In this document: in pieces, positions 44,522 to 53,008 of the stretch
Layout of the letters: each line of letters starts with the position of its first letter
Position numbering within the stretch: position 1 is the stretch's first letter
Assembly: GCF_004011835.1 (NCBI RefSeq)
Contig: NZ_RKLN01000006.1
Span: 186,001 to 250,000, forward strand
Direction of reading: 5' to 3'
Length of the DNA stretch: 64,000 bases
Source of the DNA: Rhodococcus spongiicola
GTDB taxonomy: Bacteria; Actinomycetota; Actinomycetes; Mycobacteriales; Mycobacteriaceae
Translations under genes and position numbers: made by a program
The notes under the pieces: generated by a model
What the model was told of the DNA's origin: nothing
Seen by the model: only the letters and a program-made list of their open reading frames with translations
Database searches by the model: none

Positions 44522-46134
44522 CGGGCCCGCTGCTCTCGGTCGACGGACTCGACGTCTCGTACGGGTCGGGTGCGGCCGAGGTGCGTGCGGTGCAAGACGT
44601 CCACCTGGCGATACGGCCGGGACAGACGGTCGCGGTCGTCGGGGAGTCCGGCTCCGGCAAGTCCACGCTTGCGCATGCGATCATCGGTCTGCTGCCGGGG
44701 GACGGCCGGATCACCGGCGGGCGGATCAAGTTCGGGGACGCGGATCTCGTCGGCGCGACGGAACGGGAGTTCGTCCGGATCCGGGGCAGTGGGATCGGAT
44801 TCGTGCCGCAGGATCCCGCGACCAACCTCAACCCAGTATGGACGGTTGGCTTCCAGGTTCGGGAAGCTCTGGAAGCCAACGGGATCGCCAAGGGGCGCGC
44901 TGCCCGCAGGCGCTCCGACGAACTACTCGAGGAGGCCGGGCTCGCCGGCGCCGCGGACCGGTCCACGCACTACCCGCACGAGTTCTCGGGCGGCATGCGT
45001 CAGCGGGTCCTCATCGCGATCGGGCTCGCAGCACGACCGCGTCTGCTCATCGCGGACGAGCCGACGTCTGCGCTCGACGTGACGGTGCAGCAGCGTGTGC
45101 TCGATCATCTCGCTCACCTGACGGGCGAGCTGGGCACAGCGGTCCTGCTCGTCACTCACGACTTGGGCGTGGCGGCAGAACGTGCGGAGCATGCCGTCGT
45201 CATGCACCAGGGGCGGGTGGTCGAGTCCGGTCCCGCGGAGCAGATTCTCACCGACCCGGAGGATCCGTACACGCGCCGACTCGTGGCTGCGGTGTCGCCG
45301 CTGTCGGCGGTTCGATCCCGACCGCGACCCACCCCCGCGCCGAGCGCCCAGCCGCTGCTGGCCGTCGACGGTCTGCGCAAGGTGTTCCGACGGCGCGGAA
45401 CCAAGATCGGTCGGCACGTCGACGTCACAGCCGTCGACGATGTCTCGTTCTCCGTCCTTCGGGGCACGACCACCGCGATCGTCGGGGAGTCAGGATCGGG
45501 TAAGTCGACCGTCGCCAGGATGATCCTGGGTCTGCTGCCGCCGGACTCCGGGTCGGTCGTGTTCGACGGCGCCGATATCGCAACCCTCGGACGCGGGGAG
45601 AGGAGGTTTCGGCGTCGGGTCCAGGCGGTCTTCCAGAATCCGTACGGCAGTCTGGACCCCACCTACTCGGTGCAGCGGATCGTCGAGGAACCGCTGCGCG
45701 TGCACCGTGTCGGCGGCCGCCGCGAGCGCGCCGAGCGGGTCCGCGAACTGCTCGACAGGGTCGCCTTGTCGACTGACGTCGCGCGGCGATTCCCGGCCGA
45801 ACTGTCCGGAGGACAGCGCCAGCGGGTCGCGATCGCGCGGGCCCTCGCACTCGGACCCGACCTCGTCGTGTGCGATGAGGCGGTGTCCGCGCTCGACGTC
45901 GTCGTTCAGGATCAGATCCTCCGACTGCTCGACGAGTTGCAGCGCGACCTCGGGCTGACCTACGTCTTCATCAGCCATGACTTGGCGGTCGTGCGGAGGA
46001 TCGCTGACCAGGTAGTGGTGATGCACGGCGGCCGGGTGGTGGAGTCCGCCGATGCGGAGGAGGTATTCGGCAAGCCGCGTCACGAGCACACGCGTCGTCT
46101 GCTGGATGCCATACCGCGCGGTCGGCGACACTGA
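44518..46134 (+). CDS. dppD: Dipeptide ABC transporter, fused double ATPase DppD (DppD-DppF)
   Basis: One polypeptide of 538 residues carrying both ATPase domains. First domain: GESGSGKST, FSGGMRQRVLIAIGLA, Walker B LLIADEPTSALDV. Second domain: GESGSGKST, LSGGQRQRVAIARALA, Walker B LVVCDEAVSALDV. A linker at about residues 255-285 joins them. The same fusion exists in M. tuberculosis Rv3663c. The second ATPase has DEA instead of DEP after Walker B; this is common in this subgroup. The stop lies in the first of three 27-bp direct repeats. Confidence 0.93.
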   Translation: MTGPLLSVDGLDVSYGSGAAEVRAVQDVHLAIRPGQTVAVVGESGSGKSTLAHAIIGLLPGDGRITGGRIKFGDADLVGATEREFVRIRGSGIGFVPQDPATNLNPVWTVGFQVREALEANGIAKGRAARRRSDELLEEAGLAGAADRSTHYPHEFSGGMRQRVLIAIGLAARPRLLIADEPTSALDVTVQQRVLDHLAHLTGELGTAVLLVTHDLGVAAERAEHAVVMHQGRVVESGPAEQILTDPEDPYTRRLVAAVSPLSAVRSRPRPTPAPSAQPLLAVDGLRKVFRRRGTKIGRHVDVTAVDDVSFSVLRGTTTAIVGESGSGKSTVARMILGLLPPDSGSVVFDGADIATLGRGERRFRRRVQAVFQNPYGSLDPTYSVQRIVEEPLRVHRVGGRRERAERVRELLDRVALSTDVARRFPAELSGGQRQRVAIARALALGPDLVVCDEAVSALDVVVQDQILRLLDELQRDLGLTYVFISHDLAVVRRIADQVVVMHGGRVVESADAEEVFGKPRHEHTRRLLDAIPRGRRH

Positions 46135-46203
46135 GCCGGTCGCGGCGGTCGGCGACACTGAGCCGGTCGCGGCGGTCGGCGACGCTGAGCCGGTCGCGGC
46201 GGT
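46121..46203 (+). repeat. Three 27-bp direct repeats spanning the dppD stop
   Basis: gtcggcgacactgagccggt plus cgcggcg occurs at 46121-46147 and 46148-46174 exactly, and at 46175-46201 with one change (gctgag). The dppD stop TGA lies in the first unit, so every unit carries a copy of it. GC-rich; no array of spacers, so not CRISPR. Confidence 0.9.
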
Positions 46204-46238
46204 CGGGTGGGTGACCGGCGGCGGGTAGCGTCTGGGCC

Positions 46239-47000
46239 GTGAGTGTTCCCGTAACTGATCCCCTGCGGCCGCTGTTGGATCTGCCCGGTGTTCTCGACGC
46301 GGCGGATCGCGCGCGCGACGCACTCGGCGAGGTTCATCGGCACAAGGCCAACCGTCGAGGGTGGCCGCAGACGGCCACCGAGGCATCGGTCCGCGCGGCA
46401 CGCGCGTCGGCCTCGATCGACGGCGGCTCAATGGAACTGCCGACTCCCGGCACCGTCGGTGATCCTGTGCTGTCCGGGGCCCTGCGCGTGGCGCAGGCTC
46501 TCGACGGTGAGGCGCTGACAGTCATCCTCCCGACCTGGGAGCGGGCGCCGCTCCAGGTGCTCGCCCGGCTCCACCTGCTCGCCGCGGCCGATCTCGTCAC
46601 CGACCAGGCGACGCTGGGCCGACCGCGGGCCGATCGCGGTGTCGGCGAGCGACTGGACATGCTCTCGCAACTCGTCACGGGTGGCACGAAGGCGCCGGCA
46701 CCCGTACTCGCTGCCGTCGTTCACGGAGAACTGCTCGCTTTGCAGCCGTTCGGGGTGGCCGACGGGATCGTCGCTCGAGCTGCATCCCGACTGGTTGCCA
46801 CGTCGACGGGGCTCGACCCGCACAATCTCGGCGTGCCGGAGGTGAGTTGGATGCGTCGCATCCCCGCCTACCGTGACGGACTCGAGGGATTCGCGGCGGG
46901 AACGCCGGAAGGCGTGGGAAGTTGGGTGATCCTGTGCTGCGGCGCCTTGGAAGCGGGCGCCCGCGAGGCGATGTCGATCGCCGACGCTGCCGCGAGTTGA
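46239..47000 (+). CDS. Degenerate Fic-like protein (Rv3662c position)
   Basis: Protein of 253 residues, function unknown. The segment VHGELLALQPFGVADGIVARAASRLV resembles the Fic active-site loop H(P)FxxGNGRxxR, but the motif histidine is replaced (LQPF) and GNGR reads ADGI, so AMP transfer activity is unlikely. An inhibitory-helix type motif (S/T)xxxE(G/N) is not obvious; ASASIDGGSMELP upstream resembles a spoiled version. Start GTG 46239. Same place as Rv3662c in M. tuberculosis. A structural or regulatory role may remain. Confidence 0.65.
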   Translation: MSVPVTDPLRPLLDLPGVLDAADRARDALGEVHRHKANRRGWPQTATEASVRAARASASIDGGSMELPTPGTVGDPVLSGALRVAQALDGEALTVILPTWERAPLQVLARLHLLAAADLVTDQATLGRPRADRGVGERLDMLSQLVTGGTKAPAPVLAAVVHGELLALQPFGVADGIVARAASRLVATSTGLDPHNLGVPEVSWMRRIPAYRDGLEGFAAGTPEGVGSWVILCCGALEAGAREAMSIADAAAS

Positions 47001-47409
47001 TACTGCCGGGATTGAACACCGGTTCACGGGCCACGCACATACGAAGCGGGTGGTGCACCGACCGTGACCGATGTCGCCACCCGCTAGCACGGACTGCCAG
47101 GTTACCAAGCGTGCAAGGTGGGTTGTGTGTCAACGGCCTCGGCGTAGGCTCGTGCGGTGCCGGTTCGTCTCCGCAACCAGTGCGGAGTCCTTGCCGTCAT
47201 CATTCGAGTCACGCAAGCCCACAACGCTTCTGCCCTTATAGTGGCTTGTGCTCTGCGTGGGTTCCTGGTGTCCGTGCTGGGAAGTCCGTGCGGGGGGATC
47301 GGCCCTTCTCTTCCGGAGCGATCCTGTCTTTCCGGGCTTCCGTAACTCCTTTGTACCCTGTGCTCCAAGCCACTTCAAGTGGCAATTTTCCTTTGTGGCA
47401 GACGCGCGT
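47001..47409. other. Intergenic region between convergent genes
   Basis: About 409 bp. The one structure is gccacttcaagtggc at 47369-47383 followed by aattttcc, a small hairpin that could act as plus-strand terminator. No gene with codon bias or ribosome site seen. Confidence 0.4.
47369..47395 (+). terminator. Possible terminator hairpin
   Basis: GCCAC-TTCAA-GTGGC followed by AATTTTCCTTT on the plus strand. Weak stem; 370 bp from the nearest plus-strand stop, and it lies just beyond the convergent HAD gene. Confidence 0.35.
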
Positions 47410-48228
47410 TCAGCGTTTTCGACGGCGCCGGCCGTAAGTGAAGGCGCCCGCCACCGCGGCGCCCGACATCACCGCTGCGGCCGCCGCGACGGTCGTGCGG
47501 GACTGCGTCTGGAGTCGGGCACGAAGCGACACCGGGTTCGAGAAAGACAGTATGGGCCAACCGTTCTCGGATGCGGCACGGCGCAGGGCTCGGTCCGGAT
47601 TGACCGCGGTGGGATGCCCGACGGCCTCGAGCATCGGTAGATCGGTCACCGAGTCCGAATACGCGTAGCAGTGGGCGAGGTCGTACCCCTGGCTCTCGGC
47701 GAGCTCCTGCATGGCCTCGACCTTGCCCTTGCCGTAGCAGTAGAACTCGAGGTCGCCGGTGTACCTGCCGTCCTCAATCACCATCCGGGTGGCAGTGCTG
47801 TGTGTGGCACCGAGGGCTCCGGCGATGGGCGAGACCACCTCTTCGCCGGAAGCCGACACGATCACGACGTCGTGCCCGCGGGCCTTGTGGTCGGCGATGA
47901 GGTCAGTGGCTTCGGCATAGATCAGAGGCTCGACGATGTCGTGCAGCGTCTCGGCGACGATGGTGCGGATCTGCTGGACGTCCCAACCCGCCGTCATGCG
48001 GGTCAGATGGGCGCGCATCCGCTCCATCTGATCGTGGTCGGCGCCTGAAAGGAGGAACAGAAACTGTGCGTAGGTGCTCTGCAGTACCGACCGGCGGGTG
48101 ATGAGGCCTTGTGCGAAGAACGGCTTGCTGAAGGCGAGGACGCTGGACTTTGCGATGACGGTCTTGTCCAGATCAAAGAACGCGGCAACGCGGCCGCGTT
48201 CGGTCTGTGCGCTCGGATGCCCGGTCAC
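47410..48228 (-). CDS. HAD-superfamily phosphatase, SerB-like (Rv3661-like)
   Basis: HAD subfamily IB hydrolase of 272 residues. Motif I FFDLDKTVI (two Asp), motif II VIVSASGEE, motif III lysine in CYGKGKVEA, motif IV YSDSVTDLPMLE. A C-terminal hydrophobic helix (TTVAAAAAVMSGAAVAGAF) with RRRRKR tail may anchor it to the membrane. Subfamily members are phosphoserine-phosphatase-like or act on lysolipids; substrate uncertain. The 6C RNA lies on its upstream side, on the other strand. Confidence 0.85.
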   Translation of the reverse strand: MTGHPSAQTERGRVAAFFDLDKTVIAKSSVLAFSKPFFAQGLITRRSVLQSTYAQFLFLLSGADHDQMERMRAHLTRMTAGWDVQQIRTIVAETLHDIVEPLIYAEATDLIADHKARGHDVVIVSASGEEVVSPIAGALGATHSTATRMVIEDGRYTGDLEFYCYGKGKVEAMQELAESQGYDLAHCYAYSDSVTDLPMLEAVGHPTAVNPDRALRRAASENGWPILSFSNPVSLRARLQTQSRTTVAAAAAVMSGAAVAGAFTYGRRRRKR

Positions 48229-48360
48229 AGGAGAAAGGATAGGGGAGCGGGGCGCGTTCGTGGCGCACCGCGCGCAAGTCGGGAGATCCGACGTTCCGGA
48301 CTCCAGGGGGAGCGCAGGAGGGTCGGTGGATGTACTTGCAATTGGTCCCCGATGTAGGTG

Positions 48361-48366
48361 TAGTAT
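48361..48366 (+). promoter_or_regulatory. -10 box of the 6C RNA promoter
   Basis: TAGTAT 9 nt before the first stem of the 6C RNA; TTGCAA at 48336 is a possible -35 with a long 19-nt spacing. Predicted transcription start near 48373. Confidence 0.45.
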
Positions 48367-48373
48367 CCCTTTT

Positions 48374-48470
48374 ACCTGGACGCGGTCCAGGCGTGTTCAG
48401 CCCGACCCCCCGGGGCTGAACTCCGACGACCCCCGCCTCCTCCCCCCCTGGCGGGGGTCGTCTCCTTTCC
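48374..48470 (+). ncRNA. 6C RNA
   Basis: Conserved actinobacterial small RNA recognised by two stem-loops with C-rich loops. A short stem cctggac/gtccagg (48375-48391) comes first. Stem-loop 1 pairs gttcagccc with gggctgaac (48395-48421) around a loop with six C. Stem-loop 2 pairs gacgacccccgc with gcgggggtcgtc (48425-48462), 12 bp, around a loop with seven C, followed by tcctttcc. In M. tuberculosis the 6C homologue B11 lies at the same place, upstream of Rv3660c. It base-pairs with target mRNAs through the C loops and affects growth and cell division. Confidence 0.92.
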
Positions 48471-48678
48471 GGCCCAAAACGCAGACCCGCTCGGGTCCTG
48501 CTCGGCCTCCCGTCTTCACCGAGCGGCTGGCGCCGCCGACGTCGTCTCCAGGTGTTCGGACCACCATCGTGCCCTCAAATTGGTACGGCTGTACAGAAAT
48601 TCATTCACAGGGTTCGAATCTGTCCACATTCGTCCGTCGCGGGTTCCGCGCTGCAGTTCCGGGCCGCACGCTGACGGC

Positions 48679-49815
48679 ATGAACATCGACCGCTCCGACG
48701 GGCTCGGAGTCTTGGGCGTGGTGAAGGCGAACAACGTCGTCGAGTGCCTCCGATCGATCGCGGCAGCAACCGACCAAACATTCGTCGAGGCTTCGACGTC
48801 GGTCGGGAGGATCGACTGGGCCTCGGCCGACCTCGTGGTGCTGGACGCAGACGCTGCACGTGAGTGTGCCGCACGACTGCCGCGCCGAGATCGGGTTGTC
48901 CTCGTGTGCGACGGTGCGCCCACCCTTGCGGACTGGCAGTCGGCGACGGTGGTCGGGGCCGATCGCGTGCTCGGGATTCCCGACGACGAGGCGACTTTGG
49001 TGGCAGCATTCGGCGAACGTCGAACCCGAAGCTCGGCCGATGGTGCCGTGGTCGCTGTTGTCGGTGGCTGCGGCGGAGCGGGAGCCTCGAGTCTGGCGGC
49101 CGCTATTGCCATGGAATCTGCCCGGCTCTCTGCCGAGGCGTCGGCGCGCGCTGCCGGCGACGAGAGTCGTGCTCGGTGGACCCTGCTGGTCGACGCGGAT
49201 CCGCTCGGCGGCGGGCTGGACGTGCTCCTGGGCATAGAAGGGAAGCACGGCTTGAGGTGGCCGGGCCTGGCCGTCGAAGGTGGGCGTGTATTCGCCGACG
49301 CCTTGCGAGCGGCGTTGCCGTCGCACGGGAAGGGGCTCAGCGTGCTCGCGTGTGGTCGCGGGAGCGGCGAGCCCAGTGGACCGGCTCCGGCGGCAGCGAC
49401 CGCTGTCGTCGAGTCCGGTCGGTCTGCGGGAGGTGTGGTGGTCTGCGATGTTCCCCGAAACCTCACCGCGGTTGGAGAGAGCCTGCTGGACGGTGCCGAC
49501 CTCGTCGTCGTGGTACTTCCCGCAACAGTCCGAGGCGGATTGGCGGCCGAGCGTGTGCTGGCCCGGATCTCCGAGCGAAACCCCAACCTGGGAATCGTGA
49601 TTCGCGGACCCGCGCCGGGTGGGCTGCGGAGCGGCGACCTGGCCGAGAGCCTTCAGGTCCCGCTGCTCGCGTCCATGCGCCCGGAGCCGAGGATCGACAC
49701 GATGCTCGAGCACGGAGGGCTCGATCTCGGTAGGCGGTCACCGCTCGCGGTTGGTGCCAGAGCGGTCCTCGATGTGCTCACCGCCCGACCGCACCGTGGA
49801 CGGAGGCCGGCTTGA
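48679..49815 (+). CDS. ssd: Septum-site-determining/CpaE-like ATPase family protein (Ssd)
   Basis: MinD/CpaE-type protein of 378 residues. Residues 1-115 form a receiver-like N domain; the P-loop region reads GGCGGAGASSLAAAIA, so the lysines of the deviant Walker A are missing, and LLVDADPLGGGLD is the A' motif. It is first in the Tad pilus operon and corresponds to Rv3660c, reported to affect septum formation. It may localise the pilus machine. ATG 48679 gives the best start. Stop overlaps the next start (TTGA). Confidence 0.85.
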   Translation: MNIDRSDGLGVLGVVKANNVVECLRSIAAATDQTFVEASTSVGRIDWASADLVVLDADAARECAARLPRRDRVVLVCDGAPTLADWQSATVVGADRVLGIPDDEATLVAAFGERRTRSSADGAVVAVVGGCGGAGASSLAAAIAMESARLSAEASARAAGDESRARWTLLVDADPLGGGLDVLLGIEGKHGLRWPGLAVEGGRVFADALRAALPSHGKGLSVLACGRGSGEPSGPAPAAATAVVESGRSAGGVVVCDVPRNLTAVGESLLDGADLVVVVLPATVRGGLAAERVLARISERNPNLGIVIRGPAPGGLRSGDLAESLQVPLLASMRPEPRIDTMLEHGGLDLGRRSPLAVGARAVLDVLTARPHRGRRPA

Positions 49816-50990
49816 GCACCATCGCCTCGCCGGATCTCCTCGAGCGGGTACGCGAGCGGCTCGCGCTCACGGAAGGTGAACTCACCCCTGCAACGGTCGC
49901 ATCGGCGATCCGCGCTGAATCGGGTGGGGTCCTCGGTGACACAGACCTCCTCACCGCGTTGCGGACCCTGCAGACCGAACTCATCGGAGCGGGACCGCTC
50001 GAGCCGTTGCTCGGTGTCCCAGGCGTCGCTGACGTCCTCGTCACCGCACCCGACGCGGTGTGGATCGACCGTGGTGCCGGACTCGAACGCACGGCGGTTT
50101 CGTTCCCCGACGAGGCCGCGGTGCGGCGACTCGCCCAGCGTCTGGCGCTGTCCGCGGGTCGGCGTCTCGACGACGCACAACCCTGGGTGGACGGTCGCCT
50201 CGATGGAATCACGCACGGCAACTTAGGAATTCGGCTTCACGCGGTTCTGGCACCGGTCGCTGAGGATGGAACGTGCGTGTCGCTGAGGGTTCTTCGGCCC
50301 GCGACGGATGAACTCGATGACCTCGTGGGTCGCGGTGCGATCCCTCCCGACGCAAGGGATCTGCTCGAGGAGATCGTCCGAGCAAGGATCGCCTTCCTCG
50401 TGACCGGCGGAACCGGCGCAGGAAAGACGACGATGCTCGCGGCAATGCTTGGTCGGGTCGATCCGGCAGAACGGATCGTCTGCGTCGAGGATGCCGCCGA
50501 GTTGGTTCCCTCCCATCCTCACGTCGTGCGACTCGTGGCGCGTGCGCCCAACGTCGAAGGAGTCGGTGAGGTGACGGTGCGGGACCTGGTCCGGCAGTCC
50601 TTGAGGATGCGTCCGGACCGCATCGTCGTCGGGGAGGTGCGTGGAGCCGAGGTAGTCGACCTCCTCGCCGCGCTCAATACCGGGCACGATGGCGGCGCCG
50701 GGACGGTGCATGCGAACTCGCCCAGAGAGGTTCCGGCCAGACTCGAGGCTCTCGCTGCGCTGGGTGGCATGGATCGTCGTGCGCTGCACAGTCAACTCGC
50801 AGCCGCCGTACAGGCGGTCCTGCACGTGCGCCGCGATTCGTCCGGCCGCCGTGGCTTGGTGGAGATCGGAGTCCTCGAACGTGATTCCACAGGTGTGGTG
50901 GATATTGTTCCCGCTTGGACCAGCGAAGCGGGCCCCGGTCCCGCGCTCCGGATATTGCGTGACTTGCTGGACCGAAGGATCGTGCGGTGA
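49812..50990 (+). CDS. tadA: Tad/CpaF pilus assembly ATPase
   Basis: Secretion ATPase of 392 residues (Rv3659c-like). N-terminal domain, then Walker A VTGGTGAGKTTML (198-209), Walker B region IVCVEDAAEL, a DLVRQSLRMRPDRIVVGEVR Asp-box-like segment and HDGGAGTVHANSPREV His box. It powers assembly of Flp-type pili. TTG start overlaps the ssd stop; stop overlaps the tadB start. Confidence 0.92.
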   Translation: MSTIASPDLLERVRERLALTEGELTPATVASAIRAESGGVLGDTDLLTALRTLQTELIGAGPLEPLLGVPGVADVLVTAPDAVWIDRGAGLERTAVSFPDEAAVRRLAQRLALSAGRRLDDAQPWVDGRLDGITHGNLGIRLHAVLAPVAEDGTCVSLRVLRPATDELDDLVGRGAIPPDARDLLEEIVRARIAFLVTGGTGAGKTTMLAAMLGRVDPAERIVCVEDAAELVPSHPHVVRLVARAPNVEGVGEVTVRDLVRQSLRMRPDRIVVGEVRGAEVVDLLAALNTGHDGGAGTVHANSPREVPARLEALAALGGMDRRALHSQLAAAVQAVLHVRRDSSGRRGLVEIGVLERDSTGVVDIVPAWTSEAGPGPALRILRDLLDRRIVR

Positions 50991-51808
50991 CCGCGGTCCT
51001 GCTCTTCCTGGCGTCCGCCCTCCTGGTGGCGCCCAAGCGCGGTGCGCGCGCCCGACTACGAGCAACCAGGCCCCATGCGGTGTCCCGGCGGGGCCTGGTT
51101 GCTCGCGGGAAACGGTGGGCACTGCGTCGTGGAATGTCACCGTTCGACCTCATGTTCCCCGCGTGCGTGCCGCTCGCGGCAGTGGGCGCGGTGGGCCCGG
51201 CTGTTGCGACCGCGATCGCGGCGGCTACCGCCCGTCGGCGCCATCGGCGGCGGCTTGTATCCGAGCGTCGGGATCGGGAACGTCGCTGGGTGCTCACCGG
51301 GCTGGACGTAGTCATCGCAGAACTGCGAGTGGGAGCGCACCCGGCCGTCGCGTGCGAAACCGCGGCGGCCGACTGTGATGGTGCTGCCGCCGAGGCGTTC
51401 CGCTGTGCAGCCGCCCGAGCACGACTCGGGGGTTCGGCAGCGAGCGGGTTCTCGGCGAACGACGGCGGCGTCGACGACGACTTGCGGCGAATCGCGAACG
51501 CGTGGGCGGTAGCCGAGAAACACGGCCTCGCGCTGGCCGAGCTCTTGCACGCTGCGCGTTCGGACCTCGTGGGCCGCGTCCGGTTCCGTACGCGCGCAGA
51601 AGCAGGGCTGGCGGGAGCACGTGCGACAGCCGCTGTCCTGGCGGCCCTTCCGGTGCTAGGAGTTGGTCTGGGACAGATGATGGGCGCGGCGCCGGTTCGA
51701 GTGTTGCTCGGAAGTGACCTCGGCCAAGTGTTGCTCGTGATCGGCACGGTCCTGGTGGCGAGCGGACTGTGGTGGACCGACCGCATAGTCGACAGCGTGG
51801 TGGCGTGA
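50987..51808 (+). CDS. tadB: Tad pilus inner-membrane protein TadB
   Basis: Type II secretion F-domain protein of 273 residues with hydrophobic segments at the N terminus, centre and C terminus and the GspF-like helical core (LAELLHAARSDLVGRVRFRT, then RAEAGLAGARATAAVLAALP). With TadC it forms the membrane platform of the Flp pilus. GTG start in a 4-bp overlap with tadA; Rv3658c counterpart. Confidence 0.87.
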   Translation: MTAVLLFLASALLVAPKRGARARLRATRPHAVSRRGLVARGKRWALRRGMSPFDLMFPACVPLAAVGAVGPAVATAIAAATARRRHRRRLVSERRDRERRWVLTGLDVVIAELRVGAHPAVACETAAADCDGAAAEAFRCAAARARLGGSAASGFSANDGGVDDDLRRIANAWAVAEKHGLALAELLHAARSDLVGRVRFRTRAEAGLAGARATAAVLAALPVLGVGLGQMMGAAPVRVLLGSDLGQVLLVIGTVLVASGLWWTDRIVDSVVA

Positions 51809-52392
51809 TGTGGTTGTCCCTGATACTTGTCGCCGGGTCGGCGCTCGTGGCTCCCGTCTCGACGAAGGCGCACCGACGTCTTCGAGGGTCGGCGATCTCG
51901 ACCTCCGACCGACCGCCGGAGACCGATACTGCCTCGGAGACCGCGGATCCGCTGGCCGTAGCCGGCACCTTCGATCTCTTGGCGGCATGCCTGAAGGCGG
52001 GACTTCCGATGTCCGCGTCCGCGTCCGCTGTCGCCGCCTTCGCGCCGCAGCCGCTGTCGGAATCTCTGGGCCGAACGGCCCATCTGCTGGCGCTCGGCGC
52101 CGATCCTTCGACGGCGTGGGATGTCGTGGCCACCGAACCGGCAACGGAGGCGTTGGCGCGGATGGCACGGCGCTCTGCGCGCTCCGGTGCGGCGCTGTCG
52201 AGCGCGATCGAGGAACTGGCGACGCAGCAGCGCACCGATGCCGAGGACTGCGCGGTAGCCGCGTCCGAGCGGGCGGGCGTGCTGATCAGTGGCCCGTTGG
52301 GTCTGTGCTTCCTACCCGCGTTCGTCTGCCTGGGGATCGTCCCGGTGGTGATCGGGCTCGCCGGTGGGGTACTCGCGGGAGGACTCCCGTGA
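51808..52392 (+). CDS. tadC: Tad pilus inner-membrane protein TadC
   Basis: Second F-domain protein, 194 residues (Rv3657c-like). It begins MWLSLILVAGSALVAP, has FDLLAACLKAGLPMS and IEELATQQRTDAEDCAVAAS, typical for the T2SSF fold, and ends with a membrane helix rich in Gly/Val. Its ATG shares one base with the tadB stop. Confidence 0.87.
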   Translation: MWLSLILVAGSALVAPVSTKAHRRLRGSAISTSDRPPETDTASETADPLAVAGTFDLLAACLKAGLPMSASASAVAAFAPQPLSESLGRTAHLLALGADPSTAWDVVATEPATEALARMARRSARSGAALSSAIEELATQQRTDAEDCAVAASERAGVLISGPLGLCFLPAFVCLGIVPVVIGLAGGVLAGGLP

Positions 52393-52451
52393 CCGGCACG
52401 GGGAAGCCGGTGCGGAAGAGCCGTACCGGAACCGAATGGAGGGGAAAAGTA

Positions 52452-52655
52452 ATGTGGTCGAAGAAGTTCCAAGAAATCCAGTCCCGGCTCGTCGTTGCGG
52501 CGGCCGCCGACGACGGGATGTCGACCGCCGAGTATGCGATCGGGACCATCGCGGCGGCGGCGTTCGGGGCGATCCTGTACACCGTCGTGACCGGGGATTC
52601 GATCGTCTCCGCGCTCACTGGAATCATCGACAAGGCGTTGGCCACGTCAGTGTGA
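52452..52655 (+). CDS. Flp-type prepilin (DUF4244)
   Basis: Small pilin of 67 residues. A short basic leader ends ADDG, and the mature part begins MSTAEYAIGTIAAAAFGAIL. Gly at -1, Glu at +5 and Tyr at +6 fit the class IV prepilin peptidase site. The hydrophobic helix would form the pilus core. ATG 52452 is preceded by GGAGGGGAAAA; a GTG at 52389 overlapping tadC is less likely. The prepilin peptidase is not in the window. Rv3656c is the counterpart. Confidence 0.87.
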   Translation: MWSKKFQEIQSRLVVAAAADDGMSTAEYAIGTIAAAAFGAILYTVVTGDSIVSALTGIIDKALATSV

Positions 52656-53008
52656 GTGGTCGGCCTCGGGCGGGCAACGACGACGGATCGACCACGGTCG
52701 AGGCGGCGATCGCAATCGCGTCGATAGTGACCGTTGTGGCCTTGTGTGTCGGCGCGATCGCGGCGGCGGCCGCGCAAGTGCGGTGCATCGACGCGGCCCG
52801 GGAGGCCGCCCGTCTCGCTGCCCGCGGTGACCGCGCCGATGCGATCGTCGTCGCGGAACGGGTCGCGCCGCGCGACTCGGACATCGAGGTGCGACAGGAC
52901 GGCGCGTTCGTCGTGGTAACCGTCCGAGCAACTGTGCCGTTGCTGCCGTTGGTTCGATTGTCGGCGGAGACAGTCGCTGCCCGCGAACCCGAGGCGGGGT
53001 ACGGGTGA
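52652..53008 (+). CDS. TadE-like pseudopilin
   Basis: Protein of 118 residues with DDGSTTVEAAIAIASIVTVV near the N terminus; Gly-Ser...Glu(+5) again fits prepilin-type processing, followed by one membrane helix. A minor pilin of the Flp system (Rv3655c-like). GTG start overlaps the prepilin stop by 4 bp. Confidence 0.85.
   Translation: MSGRPRAGNDDGSTTVEAAIAIASIVTVVALCVGAIAAAAAQVRCIDAAREAARLAARGDRADAIVVAERVAPRDSDIEVRQDGAFVVVTVRATVPLLPLVRLSAETVAAREPEAGYG

Noticed and set aside
46121-46203. CRISPR array
   Set aside because: The 27-bp units are contiguous without spacers and there are no cas genes in the window.
48590-48640. T-arm-like text gggttcgaatct suggesting a tRNA
   Set aside because: No matching acceptor, D or anticodon stems around it.
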